The notes below the pieces were generated by a model. The model saw only the letters and a list, made by a program, of their open reading frames with translations, was not told the origin of the DNA and ran no database searches. This document shows, piece by piece, positions 49,561 to 58,035 of a stretch of 58,035 nt of DNA (within the stretch, counting starts at the first letter, position 1; every line of letters starts with the position of its first letter). The position numbers and the translations under genes were made by a program. The DNA is from Spirochaetota bacterium (GTDB lineage Bacteria > Spirochaetota > UBA4802 > UBA5368), in the NCBI GenBank assembly GCA_035477215.1, contig DATIKU010000037.1:1-58035 (forward strand), in the 5' to 3' direction.

Positions 49561-50607
49561 CTACTTCTCCGCCGGATAGGAACCGAGGATTTTCAGAAAA
49601 ATGAGGTCTTCCTTCATCTTCTCGACCGCGCTCCTTGTGATCGTACTATCTCTGTGACCGATGAAGTCAATGAAAAAATTGTACTCCCACATCTTTTTCT
49701 TGTCCGGGCGCGATTCGATCTTAGTCATGTTTATTCCCGTCTCGTTGAAGGGTCTCAGGAGATCGTAGAGAGCGCCCGGTTTGTCGCGCACCGCGCAGAT
49801 AATCGATGTTTTGTCCTTCCCCGAGGGAGGATTGTCGTGCTCGCCGATGACGAAAAAGCGCGTGTAGTTCTGGCGCGAATCCTCGATGTTCGTGGCGAGA
49901 ACGTTCAGCCCGTAGATCTCCGCCGAGGCGTGCGAGGTAACGGCCGCCGCGAACTTGTCCCACGACGCGGTTTCCGCGGCGAGTGATGTCGAGCTCACGT
50001 TGTGCATTTCGGCGTCGGGCAGGTTCTTCCTGAGCCATTCCTTGCACTGGCCGAAGGACTGCGGGTGCGAGTAGAGCTTTTTTACGCTTTTAATGTCCTT
50101 CGAGACCGACACCAGGCTGTACGACACGCGAAGGTACTTCTCCGCGGTGATCTTCAGCTCGGTTTCCATCAGCTCATCGAGCGTGTAGGTCACCGCTCCC
50201 TCGGTACTGTTCTCGACCGGTACTACGCCGTAATCCGCGCGGCCCGTTTCCACCTCCACGAAAACATCGTGTATGCTTTTTACGGGAATGCCCGCCGCCG
50301 AAACGCCGAAGACCTCCAGCATGGCCGAATGCGTAAAAGTTCCCTCCGGTCCCAGGTAGGCCACCACCGTTGGCTTTACGGCGCTCACCGAGAAGGCCAA
50401 CAGGTCGCCGAATATTTTTTTTACAAGATCACGCGAGAGCGGTCCCGCGTCGAGCGACTCGAGGAAGGAGGCGAGCTCTTTCACCCGCGCCGCGGAGAAG
50501 AGGTTTTCTCCCGGCGGGAGTTTTTTCAGCTCCTCGATCTGGATTTTACAGCGTTCGGCGAGGAGCTCCACGATTTTTTTATCGAGTTCCATTATACGCT
50601 TGTTCAT
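49561..50607 (-). CDS. pheA: Chorismate mutase/prephenate dehydratase (P-protein)
   Basis: 348 residues. A short N-terminal AroQ-type chorismate mutase (about 1-70; MNKRIMELDKKIVELLAERC) precedes the prephenate dehydratase domain (YLGPEGTFTHSAMLEVFGVS, DYGVVPVENSTEGAVTYTLD, SHPQSFGQCKEWLRKNLP). A C-terminal ACT domain with ESRP motif (MTKIESRPDKKKMWEYNFFI) gives phenylalanine feedback. The start at 50607 follows GAGGAATAGGGCG. It sits 4 bases after scpB. Confidence 0.95.
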   Translation of the reverse strand: MNKRIMELDKKIVELLAERCKIQIEELKKLPPGENLFSAARVKELASFLESLDAGPLSRDLVKKIFGDLLAFSVSAVKPTVVAYLGPEGTFTHSAMLEVFGVSAAGIPVKSIHDVFVEVETGRADYGVVPVENSTEGAVTYTLDELMETELKITAEKYLRVSYSLVSVSKDIKSVKKLYSHPQSFGQCKEWLRKNLPDAEMHNVSSTSLAAETASWDKFAAAVTSHASAEIYGLNVLATNIEDSRQNYTRFFVIGEHDNPPSGKDKTSIICAVRDKPGALYDLLRPFNETGINMTKIESRPDKKKMWEYNFFIDFIGHRDSTITRSAVEKMKEDLIFLKILGSYPAEK

Positions 50608-50611
50608 CGCC

Positions 50612-51262
50612 CTATTCCTCGTTCTCAAAGGAAAATTCCTTAATCTCGGAAAGCTTCGGAAGGTCGGACAGACGGTTGAGGCCGAAGTATCGCAGGAACT
50701 CGTCGGTGGTGCCGTAGCACAGCGGCCGCCCCGGCAGTTCCCTTCTCCCGACCGGCTTGATGAGGTTTTTTTTCATTAGGTTCGCAACCATCATGCGGGA
50801 CGAAACGCCACGGAGCTCCTCGACCTCGGCGAGTACGATCGGCTGCTTGTACGCGATGATGGAAAGCGTCTCCAGCATTCCCTTCGAAAGCCCCTCTCGC
50901 CTGGCATAGCCCATAATCCGTCGAATCTGAGCGGAGTAGCGTCTGCTGGTCATGAAATGGTAGCCGTTCGAAATTTCGAAAAGCTTTATTCCGCCATCCC
51001 GCTCCTCGTACTCGTCCACCAGCGAGTCCAGTATTATCTTCGCCTGCTGGGCGTCAATGCCGAGGTTTTTCACGAAAAAGGAGAGCGGCAGCGGCTCGTT
51101 CGAAAGGAACAACAGCGCCTCGAAGAGAGCGGCAAGGTCGAGCTCTTCCAGCGGCGCTGTATCCCGGTCTTCGTCCGTCTGTTCGGCCGCAACGTCGCCC
51201 GGCCCGGTCTCGGCCGGCGCTTCCGCGTTCAGGTTATCGGTCAGCTCGTCACTGTCGCCCAT
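50612..51262 (-). CDS. scpB: Segregation and condensation protein B
   Basis: 216 residues. Two winged-helix parts: FEALLFLSNEPLPLSFFVKN ... YHFMTSRRYSAQIRRIM and LSKGMLETLSIIAYKQPIVL ... ELRGVSSRMMVANLMKKNLI, then LPGRPLCYGTTDEFLRYFGL. It joins Smc and ScpA in chromosome segregation. An acidic N-terminal extension of about 40 residues is unusual but harmless. It is 17 bases downstream of scpA. Confidence 0.95.
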   Translation of the reverse strand: MGDSDELTDNLNAEAPAETGPGDVAAEQTDEDRDTAPLEELDLAALFEALLFLSNEPLPLSFFVKNLGIDAQQAKIILDSLVDEYEERDGGIKLFEISNGYHFMTSRRYSAQIRRIMGYARREGLSKGMLETLSIIAYKQPIVLAEVEELRGVSSRMMVANLMKKNLIKPVGRRELPGRPLCYGTTDEFLRYFGLNRLSDLPKLSEIKEFSFENEE

Positions 51263-51279
51263 ATTACATCCGGTTCGGC

Positions 51280-52035
51280 CTACGCCGGTTGTTCCGCTTC
51301 CGCGCGCAGCAGGCGGATATCTCCGAACACCCGGTGCTGCATTATCTTCAGCTTTCTGGTTTTAGCCATCTCGAGCACGGCAAGGAAGGTCACCACGATC
51401 TCGACCCGAGACGGCTTCCGATTAAATATCTCCGCGAAGAGAACCTGCTCTTTCTCTTTCAGCAATTCGGTAATGAGCGCGATTCTGTCGCTCACCAGTA
51501 TTTCGTCAAATACAATTTCCTTCCGCTCGATCTCCCGCGTCGAATCCATCACCTCGGCGAAAGCGCTCAGAAGATCGAAAAGCGATACCTCGATCAACTC
51601 GCCCCCCCCGGTTTCAACGGGATTGACGCGAGAGTAGGCGTCGGCCTGAAGCTCGAACATGCGCCGAAAACTCCTGGAGGCGTCCTGGAATTTCTTAAAC
51701 TCCAGCAGCCGCTGCACCAGCTCGGGCGGCAGCGGCGGCACGAAATACTCGTCCTCCAGTTCCCCGCCCGGCAGAAGCGCCCTGGACTTGTAATAAAGCA
51801 GTTCCGACGCCATAACGATAAAATCGGACGCCACCTGGATGTTCATCTGCTCCATAAGCTTGAGATAGGCTATGTACTGTTCGGTAATGCTCGAGATCGA
51901 TACGTCCGTAATTTCGATCCGGGCCTTCTTGATCAGGCCCCAGAGGAGATCGAGCGGGCCATCGAAGTTTTCGATATGTATGACCGGACGGCCATCGTCC
52001 TTCCCTGGGATGGACTCTCTTTCGTTTTCCTGCAT
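51280..52035 (-). CDS. scpA: Segregation and condensation protein A
   Basis: 251 residues. The kleisin N-terminus IENFDGPLDLLWGLIKKARI is classic, with ASDFIVMASELLYYKSRALL and a C-terminal winged helix (EIVVTFLAVLEMAKTRKLKI). It bridges Smc heads. I chose ATG 52035 (MQENERE) since the upstream frame holds a strong hairpin (52069-52090). The alternative starts have no better ribosome site. Confidence 0.94.
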   Translation of the reverse strand: MQENERESIPGKDDGRPVIHIENFDGPLDLLWGLIKKARIEITDVSISSITEQYIAYLKLMEQMNIQVASDFIVMASELLYYKSRALLPGGELEDEYFVPPLPPELVQRLLEFKKFQDASRSFRRMFELQADAYSRVNPVETGGGELIEVSLFDLLSAFAEVMDSTREIERKEIVFDEILVSDRIALITELLKEKEQVLFAEIFNRKPSRVEIVVTFLAVLEMAKTRKLKIMQHRVFGDIRLLRAEAEQPA

Positions 52036-52068
52036 GAAGGGAAAAACCGTCACCTCTTCGTAATGACG

Positions 52069-52090
52069 GGCGGAGAGCCTCCTCTCCGCC
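52069..52090. other. Hairpin ahead of scpA
   Basis: The perfect 9-base stem GGCGGAGAG/CTCTCCGCC encloses CCTC. It lies between cheY and scpA with no T-run. It may weaken read-through or regulate scpA translation. Confidence 0.5.
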
Positions 52091-52152
52091 CTGTGCTGCA
52101 TGCTTCGTCAAGCGGGGGTCCGGCCGCCGCGGAGGCGCGCCGGTTTATTGGT

Positions 52153-52512
52153 TCAGGCCAGGGCCTTTTCGGCGGCCTTTTGGAGTCTTTCGGGAGGAAA
52201 TGGCTTAACGACAAAATCCTTCACGCCGATCTTTATCGCCCGCGTAAGAAGATTTTCCTGGCCCAGCGCCGTTACCATTATAATTCTGGCCTTCGGATCA
52301 AGGGTCAGGATCTCCTCCGCGGCCTGGATTCCATCCTTTTCCCTCATCGTGATGTCCATGGTAACCAGATCGGGTTTCATCTTTTTATAGAGCTCGACCG
52401 CCTGATTGCCGTTTTCCGCCTCGCCTATAACCTCATGTCCCCTTGGCACCAGGGCGTCCTTCACGAGCGTCCTCATGAATTTCGCGTCATCAACAATAAG
52501 GATCGTAGCCAT
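52153..52512 (-). CDS. cheY: CheY-type response regulator (cluster 2)
   Basis: 119 residues. Acidic pair in ILIVDDAKFMR, phospho-acceptor Asp53 (LVTMDITMREKDG), Thr in RIIMVTALGQE and Lys in DFVVKPFPPERL. GGAGTGGGG precedes the ATG. Its own promoter lies upstream at 52563-52591. This is the likely output of the CheA-CheC kinase two genes upstream. Confidence 0.94.
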   Translation of the reverse strand: MATILIVDDAKFMRTLVKDALVPRGHEVIGEAENGNQAVELYKKMKPDLVTMDITMREKDGIQAAEEILTLDPKARIIMVTALGQENLLTRAIKIGVKDFVVKPFPPERLQKAAEKALA

Positions 52513-52562
52513 TTCCCCACTCCATATCAAGGCATTAGCGTCCACTATACTCCCGACATCGC

Positions 52563-52591
52563 AGTCTACAAACGACAGCTCAAGTGTTCAA
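52563..52591 (-). promoter_or_regulatory. cheY promoter
   Basis: On the minus strand TTGAAC (52591-52586) and TAGACT (52568-52563) have a 17-base spacer, about 45 bases from the cheY start after the -10. It would also drive scpA, scpB and the aromatic genes. Confidence 0.65.
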
Positions 52592-52640
52592 GAAAAATTT
52601 ACGATACCGGTGGAATTTATTCCGTCCTCCGCCATACCGC

Positions 52641-53693
52641 TCAGGCGTGTTCCATGATCGTTTCGGCGATCCGGTACAGCGAAGCCACCTCGTCGATCAC
52701 CCCGGCCTGCACCGCAACCCTGTTCATTCCGTAAACTACCGATGTATCTTCGTCCTGGGCGATGGTGTATCCGCCCTTTTTCTTGATACTGGATATACCG
52801 TCGGCGCCGTCCCTTCCCATTCCCGTCATTATCACCGCCACGGAATCGCTTCCGTAGGATTCTGCGACCGAATCGAACAGAACGTCGATCGACGGGCGGT
52901 GCCCGGAAACCTTCTCGCCCCTGAATACCCGCAACACCCCCCCGCCGGTGCTTTTATCTATCCGCATATGCGAATGCCCCGGCGCTATATACCCAAAACC
53001 CGGACGCACCCTGTCTCCGTCCTCGGCCTCTTTGACGTTCAAGCCGGAATTCACATTGAGCCGTTCGGCGAAGGCGCGCGTGAATCCCTCGGGCATGTGC
53101 TGCACCACCAGCACGGGCGAGCCGAAATCGGTCGGCAGTTTCTGAAAAACCTGCAGGAGCGCCGACGGGCCTCCGGTCGATGTGCCTATGGCCACCACCC
53201 TGTTTACCGGCTCCCTGGGGCGCCGGCCTTCCGTTTTCCGAGCTTCCGGCTCCCGGCGCTCGAGATGTCCGCCCGGATGAAGCTTGATTTTTGACTTATG
53301 GACCGATTTGACCTTTCTTATGAGAAGGTCGGAAATTTCGTCCACCGAAATCGAAATAGCGGTTGAGGGCTTCGGGATAAAATCCACCGCTCCGTATTCA
53401 AGCGCCCGAAAGGTGGCCTCCGCCCCGTGCTGGGTCAGCACGCTCATCATGATGACCGGCTTTGGATTGGTCTCGACAATTCGGCGCAGGGCCTCGAGAC
53501 CGTCCATAATGGGCATCTCGATGTCGAGCGTAATGACGTCCGGGTTCAGCGTCTGGTTTTTGAAGATGGCGGTCTTGCCGTTATTCGCCGTCCCAACGAC
53601 CTCTATATCAGGGTCCTTCCGCAATATATCCGAAACGATCTTTCTTACCAGCGCAGAATCGTCCACCACCAGAACTTTTATCTTTTCCGGCAT
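52641..53693 (-). CDS. cheB: CheB methylesterase (cluster 2)
   Basis: 350 residues. Receiver Asp57 (VITLDIEMPIMDG), Ser in VAIGTSTGGPSALL, His in [12 protein letters not shown] and Asp in MTGMGRDGADG, all intact. It starts 7 bases after the CheA-CheC stop. No CheR lies in this cluster, so it must use the CheR of operon 1 or another elsewhere. Confidence 0.96.
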   Translation of the reverse strand: MPEKIKVLVVDDSALVRKIVSDILRKDPDIEVVGTANNGKTAIFKNQTLNPDVITLDIEMPIMDGLEALRRIVETNPKPVIMMSVLTQHGAEATFRALEYGAVDFIPKPSTAISISVDEISDLLIRKVKSVHKSKIKLHPGGHLERREPEARKTEGRRPREPVNRVVAIGTSTGGPSALLQVFQKLPTDFGSPVLVVQHMPEGFTRAFAERLNVNSGLNVKEAEDGDRVRPGFGYIAPGHSHMRIDKSTGGGVLRVFRGEKVSGHRPSIDVLFDSVAESYGSDSVAVIMTGMGRDGADGISSIKKKGGYTIAQDEDTSVVYGMNRVAVQAGVIDEVASLYRIAETIMEHA

Positions 53694-53700
53694 GGGCCCC

Positions 53701-56700
53701 TTATCTCAACTTTTCCACAATCTTCTTCAGCGACTCCGTCTCGGGGAGCACCATGAGCTTCCCGATGACCCTGTCGTTCCGGTAGTAAAACTCCGTGTCC
53801 ATCACCAGCACGTAATCGTTGGAGATATTGTGCAGGACCAGGATCGAATCCAGTATCGACTGCATGAAATCATGCACGATGGTCGGCACCGTGGGCTTTA
53901 TCGCTATCGCCGTCTTTTCGGAGATGACGTTGACCACGGACGACCCCACGATGTTCGTCACCTCCTTGAGGGCCGATTCGCCGTCCTCGTCGAGCTCGCG
54001 CGTTTTGCCGCTTTCGATTCCATACAGCATGTCGATGAGCTCAAAACCGGCCTCCTCCGCCAGGCCGAAAAGTATCGTACCTTTAATGTCCCCCACCAGG
54101 GGCATGTAGACGCCGATATAGATGTTGTCCACTTCGCCAAAATTCTCCGGGACCTTTTCCACGGGAAGGAGCTCGACCGTGGGGATGGAAAGGTCGATCT
54201 GCTTGCCGAGGATCTTCGATAGCGATTCCGCGGCGTTGGTGATGCCCACGTTGGCGAGCACCTGCACGCGCTCCATGTCCTCCCAGGTGATTCCCAGCGA
54301 CTTCTTGATATGGCCGTCGGGCTCACCGCTCTCGACGGTGGCCCGTATACTGTTTTTTAACTCGTCTTTGAACGATCTGAGAGCATCACGCACCTTCGCA
54401 TCAATCGCCGATTCGTCTTCCCCGGCCTTAGCGGTTTCCCCGGCCGGCGCGGTGCTTTTCGCCGGTGCGTAAGCCGAACCAGCCTTCGACGGCGCGGTCG
54501 GAATCGTATCCCGGCGCTCGAATATGATATCTTCCTTTATCTTTTCGACCGGGGCCTTCTCGGTCCGGGCGGCCTCCGGTCGCGAGGGAATCTCCTTTGC
54601 CTGAGGCGCGGGGGATGCCGTCTCATTTTTCGCGACGGTCTTCTGAAAATCCCTCTCCCTTCGCTCCGCGGCGGAACGCTGCAGGTCGGTGATCTCTTTG
54701 ATTTCAACAACCTGCGCCGACTTCTTCTCCATGGCGCGCTGACGCTGCATCCGGGAAAGCCGGTCCTGATCCGTAATCACCCTGTTGATCATGGATGCGA
54801 TATCGAGTATGAGGCAGATGCTTCCGTCACCCAGTATGGACGCTCCGGATAGCCCCTCGACGTTGGCGTAGTTCTGTTCCAGCGACTTGATCACTATCTC
54901 CTGTTTGCCTTCGAGATGGTCGACGATGAGACCGATCTTTCTGGTGCCGTAGCCCACAATGACCACCGGCACCTTGCGGTCGTCCTCGATACCGCTTTCG
55001 GTCCCGACGAACTCGTTCAGCCGCAGAAGCGAAAGGATCTCTCCCCTGAGATTGATGACTTCGTGCCCCTCGATCGTAGTTATATCGGCGTACGAAATCT
55101 TTATGGTCTCGATAACGTCCGAAAGGGGAATGGCATACAGCTCGTGACGAACCCTGACCATGATCGCGGGAATGATGGCCAGTGTCAGGGGGAAGGAAAG
55201 CAAAAATCGGGTCCCCATACCGGGCTCGGTCTCGATGGTCACGTTGCCGTTCAGCTCGGAGACGATCTCCTTTACGACGTTCATGCCGACGCCGCGCCCC
55301 GAGATATCGGTCACCACGTCGGTGGTCGAAAAACCCGGATTGTAGATGAAATTATAAATTTCCTCGTTGTCCATGTTCGCCAGCATCTCCGGCGATGCGA
55401 GCCCCTTTGCGAGCACCTTTTTTTTGATCCGGCTGGCATTCAGTCCCCGACCGTCGTCGCTCACTTCCACAAATATCTGGTTCCCGGACTGGTGGGCGTT
55501 AAGCGCCACCGTCGCGACGTCGGGTTTGCCGAGCTTTCTGCGCTCCTCGGCGGTTTCCACCCCGTGATCGATCGCGTTGCGGATAAGATGCATCAGCGGC
55601 TCGCCGATGGCGTCAATGACCTTCTTGTCGAGCTCGGTCTCTTCGCCCTTTATCTGCAGCGCCACCAGCTTCCCGAACTCCCTGGCGAGGTCGCGCACAA
55701 GGCGGTTGAACCGTGAGAACACCTGGCCCACGGGCACCATCCTCGTCTTCATGATGCCGCCCTGCAGGTCTTTCGCGATCCGGGACATCTGGTCCATGCG
55801 GTTCTTGAATTCGTTGGTGACGGACTTGTCTAAATTCGCCTTGCGCATCTCTTCATGGAGGCGGAAGAAACCGGAGTTGGCGATGACCAGCTCTCCCACG
55901 TTGTTCAACAGCAGGTCGAGCTTGTCCACCGATACCTTAACGATCCTGATGGCGGCGGTCTTGCGCTCGTCCTTTCTCCGGATCGTATCTATCTTGTATT
56001 CTTCCTCTTCATCATCGTCGGCTTCCTTTTCGGCGAGATAATCGGCCGGGGTTTCTCTCCCTTTCGACTCCTCGCTGAAAAGAGTCTCTTTCTCATGGAA
56101 CTTCAGCACCATCTTGTCGTTCTTTTGGCTAAGGCTTATCTTTTTAAGATCTATACGCGCAACCTGGTCGATCTCACAGGCCCTGCGAACGTCTTCCACC
56201 GTTACCGTCGTAAGGATCACCATCTTGAATATATCATTTTCGTTGTTTTCGCGAAGCACGTCCAGCGACGGCATCATCGCAACGATCGCGGCTATCTTCT
56301 CGAGATTGGCCTGGATAAGCTGCGCCTTGATCCACTTCATCTGCGCGGACGGATCGACGAAAACGATCACCTCACAGCACGATATGCCGTTCTCAAGCCC
56401 GTCCTTAACCTGCCGCATCTGCGCGGCGGTGAGCGTCGTCTTTGGAATGTTCCCGATCTCGGGCCCGGCTTTTGCCGGGCGTTCCGCGGGCGATGCCGCC
56501 GCCACACCCGCGCCGATCTCCCTGATCCGCGCGATGATCTCCGAAAGGTCATGGTCGGGCTTTTCCCCCGAACCGACCGTATCAATGACCGAGCTTATAA
56601 CGTCGAAACAACTGAACAGTACGTCCACGATCGTCGGCGTCACCTGCATGGTCCGGTCACGGATCCCCTGCAGCAGGTTTTCCATCTTGTGGGCCAGATC

Positions 56701-56889
56701 GCTCAGATCGTTAAGGCCGACAAATGCCGCCGAACTCTTCAGCGAGTGCGCCGCTCTGAAAATATTATTGATTATGTCGTTGTTGTCGGGATTCTTTTCG
56801 AGCTCAAGAAGGTTCTGGTTGAGCTCCTGAAGCTGTTCGTCAGCTTCTTCAAGGAAAATGTCCTGATATTCACCCAGGGAAAACGCCAT
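53701..56889 (-). CDS. cheA: CheA kinase fused to a C-terminal CheC phosphatase domain
   Basis: 1,062 residues. The Hpt domain has His48 (FRAAHSLKSSAAFVG). Residues 150-260 hold a P2-like region, then a polyacidic linker (ADDDEEEE). Dimerisation is at about 315-400. The ATPase has N-box LIRNAIDHGV (435-444), VSDDGRGLNA and GRGVGMNVVK, and a CheW-like domain lies at about 570-705. A 165-residue low-complexity linker follows. Residues 870-1055 are a CheC domain. The second active-site pair is present (Glu976 and Asn979 in ALKEVTNIVGSS). In the first, Asn880 is kept but the Glu is replaced (VLANVGITNAAESL). Fusion of kinase and CheY-P phosphatase in one chain is unusual. The start ATG at 56889 is chosen over an upstream one. 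Confidence 0.93.
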   Translation of the reverse strand: MAFSLGEYQDIFLEEADEQLQELNQNLLELEKNPDNNDIINNIFRAAHSLKSSAAFVGLNDLSDLAHKMENLLQGIRDRTMQVTPTIVDVLFSCFDVISSVIDTVGSGEKPDHDLSEIIARIREIGAGVAAASPAERPAKAGPEIGNIPKTTLTAAQMRQVKDGLENGISCCEVIVFVDPSAQMKWIKAQLIQANLEKIAAIVAMMPSLDVLRENNENDIFKMVILTTVTVEDVRRACEIDQVARIDLKKISLSQKNDKMVLKFHEKETLFSEESKGRETPADYLAEKEADDDEEEEYKIDTIRRKDERKTAAIRIVKVSVDKLDLLLNNVGELVIANSGFFRLHEEMRKANLDKSVTNEFKNRMDQMSRIAKDLQGGIMKTRMVPVGQVFSRFNRLVRDLAREFGKLVALQIKGEETELDKKVIDAIGEPLMHLIRNAIDHGVETAEERRKLGKPDVATVALNAHQSGNQIFVEVSDDGRGLNASRIKKKVLAKGLASPEMLANMDNEEIYNFIYNPGFSTTDVVTDISGRGVGMNVVKEIVSELNGNVTIETEPGMGTRFLLSFPLTLAIIPAIMVRVRHELYAIPLSDVIETIKISYADITTIEGHEVINLRGEILSLLRLNEFVGTESGIEDDRKVPVVIVGYGTRKIGLIVDHLEGKQEIVIKSLEQNYANVEGLSGASILGDGSICLILDIASMINRVITDQDRLSRMQRQRAMEKKSAQVVEIKEITDLQRSAAERRERDFQKTVAKNETASPAPQAKEIPSRPEAARTEKAPVEKIKEDIIFERRDTIPTAPSKAGSAYAPAKSTAPAGETAKAGEDESAIDAKVRDALRSFKDELKNSIRATVESGEPDGHIKKSLGITWEDMERVQVLANVGITNAAESLSKILGKQIDLSIPTVELLPVEKVPENFGEVDNIYIGVYMPLVGDIKGTILFGLAEEAGFELIDMLYGIESGKTRELDEDGESALKEVTNIVGSSVVNVISEKTAIAIKPTVPTIVHDFMQSILDSILVLHNISNDYVLVMDTEFYYRNDRVIGKLMVLPETESLKKIVEKLR

Positions 56890-56969
56890 GGCCACACCCC
56901 GCACATTATTGTAGAATCGTCCGCTCCCTCCGACGTCACGAATCCGGCGGGGCGCCGTACCGGCCCGTA

Positions 56970-57512
56970 TTACATATAACCGTGGGCCGTTTTCTCCCCA
57001 TCGGAGTACGAGAAGAGAATGTTATCAAGATTGAGGATGACGACAAGTCGTCCGGATACACGTCCTATGCCCTTAATGAACTCGTCCGATATGCCTTCTA
57101 TCAGATCCGACGGCGGGTCTATGTTTCTCCCGGGCATCCGGATAACCTGATGGACGTTATCCACCAGCAGCCCTACCAGTTTCTCGCCGGTTTCCACCAC
57201 GATGACCCGCGTAAGGTCGGTGATATTCCCCTGCGGCAGGCCGAAGCGGAGGCGAACATCAGCGACCGGTATCACGGCCCCCCGGAGGTTGATGACCCCC
57301 TTTATATGCTCGGGGGTATTGGGAAGCCGCGTTATATCGGGCATCCTGATGATTTCGTGCACTTGAAGAATATTGATTCCATATTCCACATCATCCAGCA
57401 TAAAACTCACGATCTGTACGATCTCGCTTTCCGAAACGGCCGAGTCGGCACCGTCCCTGGCGGTCGCCGCCGTCACCCTGTTTACCATCTGCGTCAGCTC
57501 GTTAATGTTCAT
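56970..57512 (-). CDS. cheW: CheW coupling protein (cluster 2)
   Basis: 180 residues. A polar N-terminal helix of about 30 residues precedes the CheW fold: VSFMLDDVEYGINILQVHEI, IKGVINLRGAVIPVADVRLR and VGLLVDNVHQVIRMPGRNID. It is the first gene of cluster 2, 80 bases before the CheA-CheC gene. Confidence 0.94.
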   Translation of the reverse strand: MNINELTQMVNRVTAATARDGADSAVSESEIVQIVSFMLDDVEYGINILQVHEIIRMPDITRLPNTPEHIKGVINLRGAVIPVADVRLRFGLPQGNITDLTRVIVVETGEKLVGLLVDNVHQVIRMPGRNIDPPSDLIEGISDEFIKGIGRVSGRLVVILNLDNILFSYSDGEKTAHGYM

Positions 57513-57559
57513 TTGCCAAAACCGCCCGTCTGTGATATAATCGGCCTGTTACCCCCTCT

Positions 57560-57587
57560 ATAATAAATCACGGTTTTTCGTTTTCAA
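57560..57587 (-). promoter_or_regulatory. Candidate promoter of chemosensory cluster 2
   Basis: On the minus strand TTGAAA (57587-57582) and TATTAT (57565-57560) have a 16-base spacer, about 40 bases before the cheW start. GCCGATTA, one base off a flagellar sigma-28 -10 box, lies just downstream but lacks a TAAA at the right distance. Confidence 0.45.
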
Positions 57588-57967
57588 GCTTTTTTTACGG
57601 TCAACCCTGCCGCCCGGGATGAATACTTACGCCCCTGCATGCATTTCAACCGGGCGTTTTCGGGGTAAATTCCCGAATAAAGTCCGATAACAGCGCCCGA
57701 CCGGAACATACCTGCCTCCGGGCAAACATGCCTGTTCGAGGTATAATTCTATCACATTCCGGGGTGTTGACCAGAAAATGACCCGCTATTGATCGCTGTT
57801 ACGCCCGCGACGGATCGATTCTCCGCATGGCAGCCCCCCATCAATCCAAAAACCGCCTGATTTATGGCAAAGCCGCGCACGATACCGGTATATTATGCTT
57901 GATCATATTCAACTACCCGCGAGAGTGAAATCGGGCCGCTCGGGACCGGACGCACACGAAAGAACGA
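57588..57967. other. Intergenic region, no gene seen
   Basis: The divergent genes on both sides start away from here. I find no reading frame with a ribosome site and no terminator. TATTAT at about 57892-57897 could be a -10 for the right-edge gene, without a convincing -35. Confidence 0.4.
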
Positions 57968-58035
57968 ATGCACATTGGAATAGACATAGGATCCATCAGC
58001 GCCAAGCTGGTCGTTACCGGCGGGGGGAAAATACT
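57968..58035 (+). CDS. Start of a BadF/BadG/BcrA-type activase (partial)
   Basis: The first 22 residues, MHIGIDIGSISAKLVVTGGG and onward, match the ASKHA nucleotide-binding start of 2-hydroxyacyl-CoA dehydratase or benzoyl-CoA reductase activators (IGIDIGS-x-x-x-K). The gene continues past the window. The start has no clear ribosome site. Alternatives are other ASKHA ATPases such as glycerol kinase-like or Hsp70-like, but the IDIGSISAK form favours the activase. Confidence 0.6.
   Translation, partial: MHIGIDIGSISAKLVVTGGGKI

Noticed and set aside
57666-57690. Flagellar sigma-28 promoter (TAAA and TCCGATAA) on the plus strand
   Set aside because: The spacer is 13 bases rather than 15, and it is about 280 bases from the next gene.

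Overview
The window is a GC-rich bacterial chromosome segment. Gene content suggests a free-living, motile, diderm, respiring bacterium. There are two beta-barrel outer-membrane proteins with signal peptides, a lipoprotein, an octahaem cytochrome and two complete chemosensory gene sets. I lean towards an uncultured spirochaete-type lineage, but this is inference from overall flavour and no single marker in the window proves it.

Layout. (1) 1-4,740 is an accessory strip. It holds a nucleotidyltransferase fragment, a truncated PIN toxin, hicBA, a VapBC-like pair, an orphan HicB, a transposase remnant, a family of perfect palindromes, a duplicated promoter block and a strongly expressed-looking outer-membrane protein with a long leader. 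(2) 4,746-9,891 has hemL (with a small insertion), a repeat-rich gap, an FN3 protein, an EAL-HDOD protein and a lone receiver. (3) 9,904-22,150 is one minus-strand chemosensory operon of 13 genes: pseudo-receiver, CheY, STAS, short CheR, metallo-beta-lactamase-fold protein, MCP, CheA, CheW, CheR, CheD, CheB, a divergent MCP-like protein and CheW. (4) 22,376-29,258 has a PAS histidine kinase with a NarL-type regulator, divergent from a two-gene cytochrome bd-like/octahaem cytochrome c oxidoreductase. (5) 29,281-32,147 is a REP-associated tyrosine transposase (RAYT) with GGGGTCAGAG repeats, plus a porin-like protein with a long leader. (6) 32,325-40,895 runs from a YgiT zinc finger and gltX through an isolated AIRS-C-like domain, a lipoprotein/transglutaminase pair and murJ to a TPR protein with FecCD-like permease and degenerate ABC ATPase. 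(7) 40,901-57,512 is a long minus-strand housekeeping run: STAS, aroB, Nudix, rnc, acpP, rpmF, TPR, rpsA, cmk, tyrA, aroF, pheA, scpB, scpA, cheY, cheB, a CheA-CheC fusion and cheW. (8) The right edge begins a BadF/BcrA-type activase gene.

The most unusual systems are the CheA kinase fused to a CheC phosphatase domain while CheD sits in the other operon, the soluble MCP-like protein with two degenerate signalling tips, and the bd-like membrane module fused to eight haem c sites. The chemosensory operon that contains a metallo-beta-lactamase protein, a pseudo-receiver, STAS and a truncated CheR is also unusual, as are the two palindromic/REP-like repeat families, each tied to a RAYT gene or remnant. 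Many minus-strand promoters fit a classical TTGACA-17-TATAAT pattern and are listed individually.
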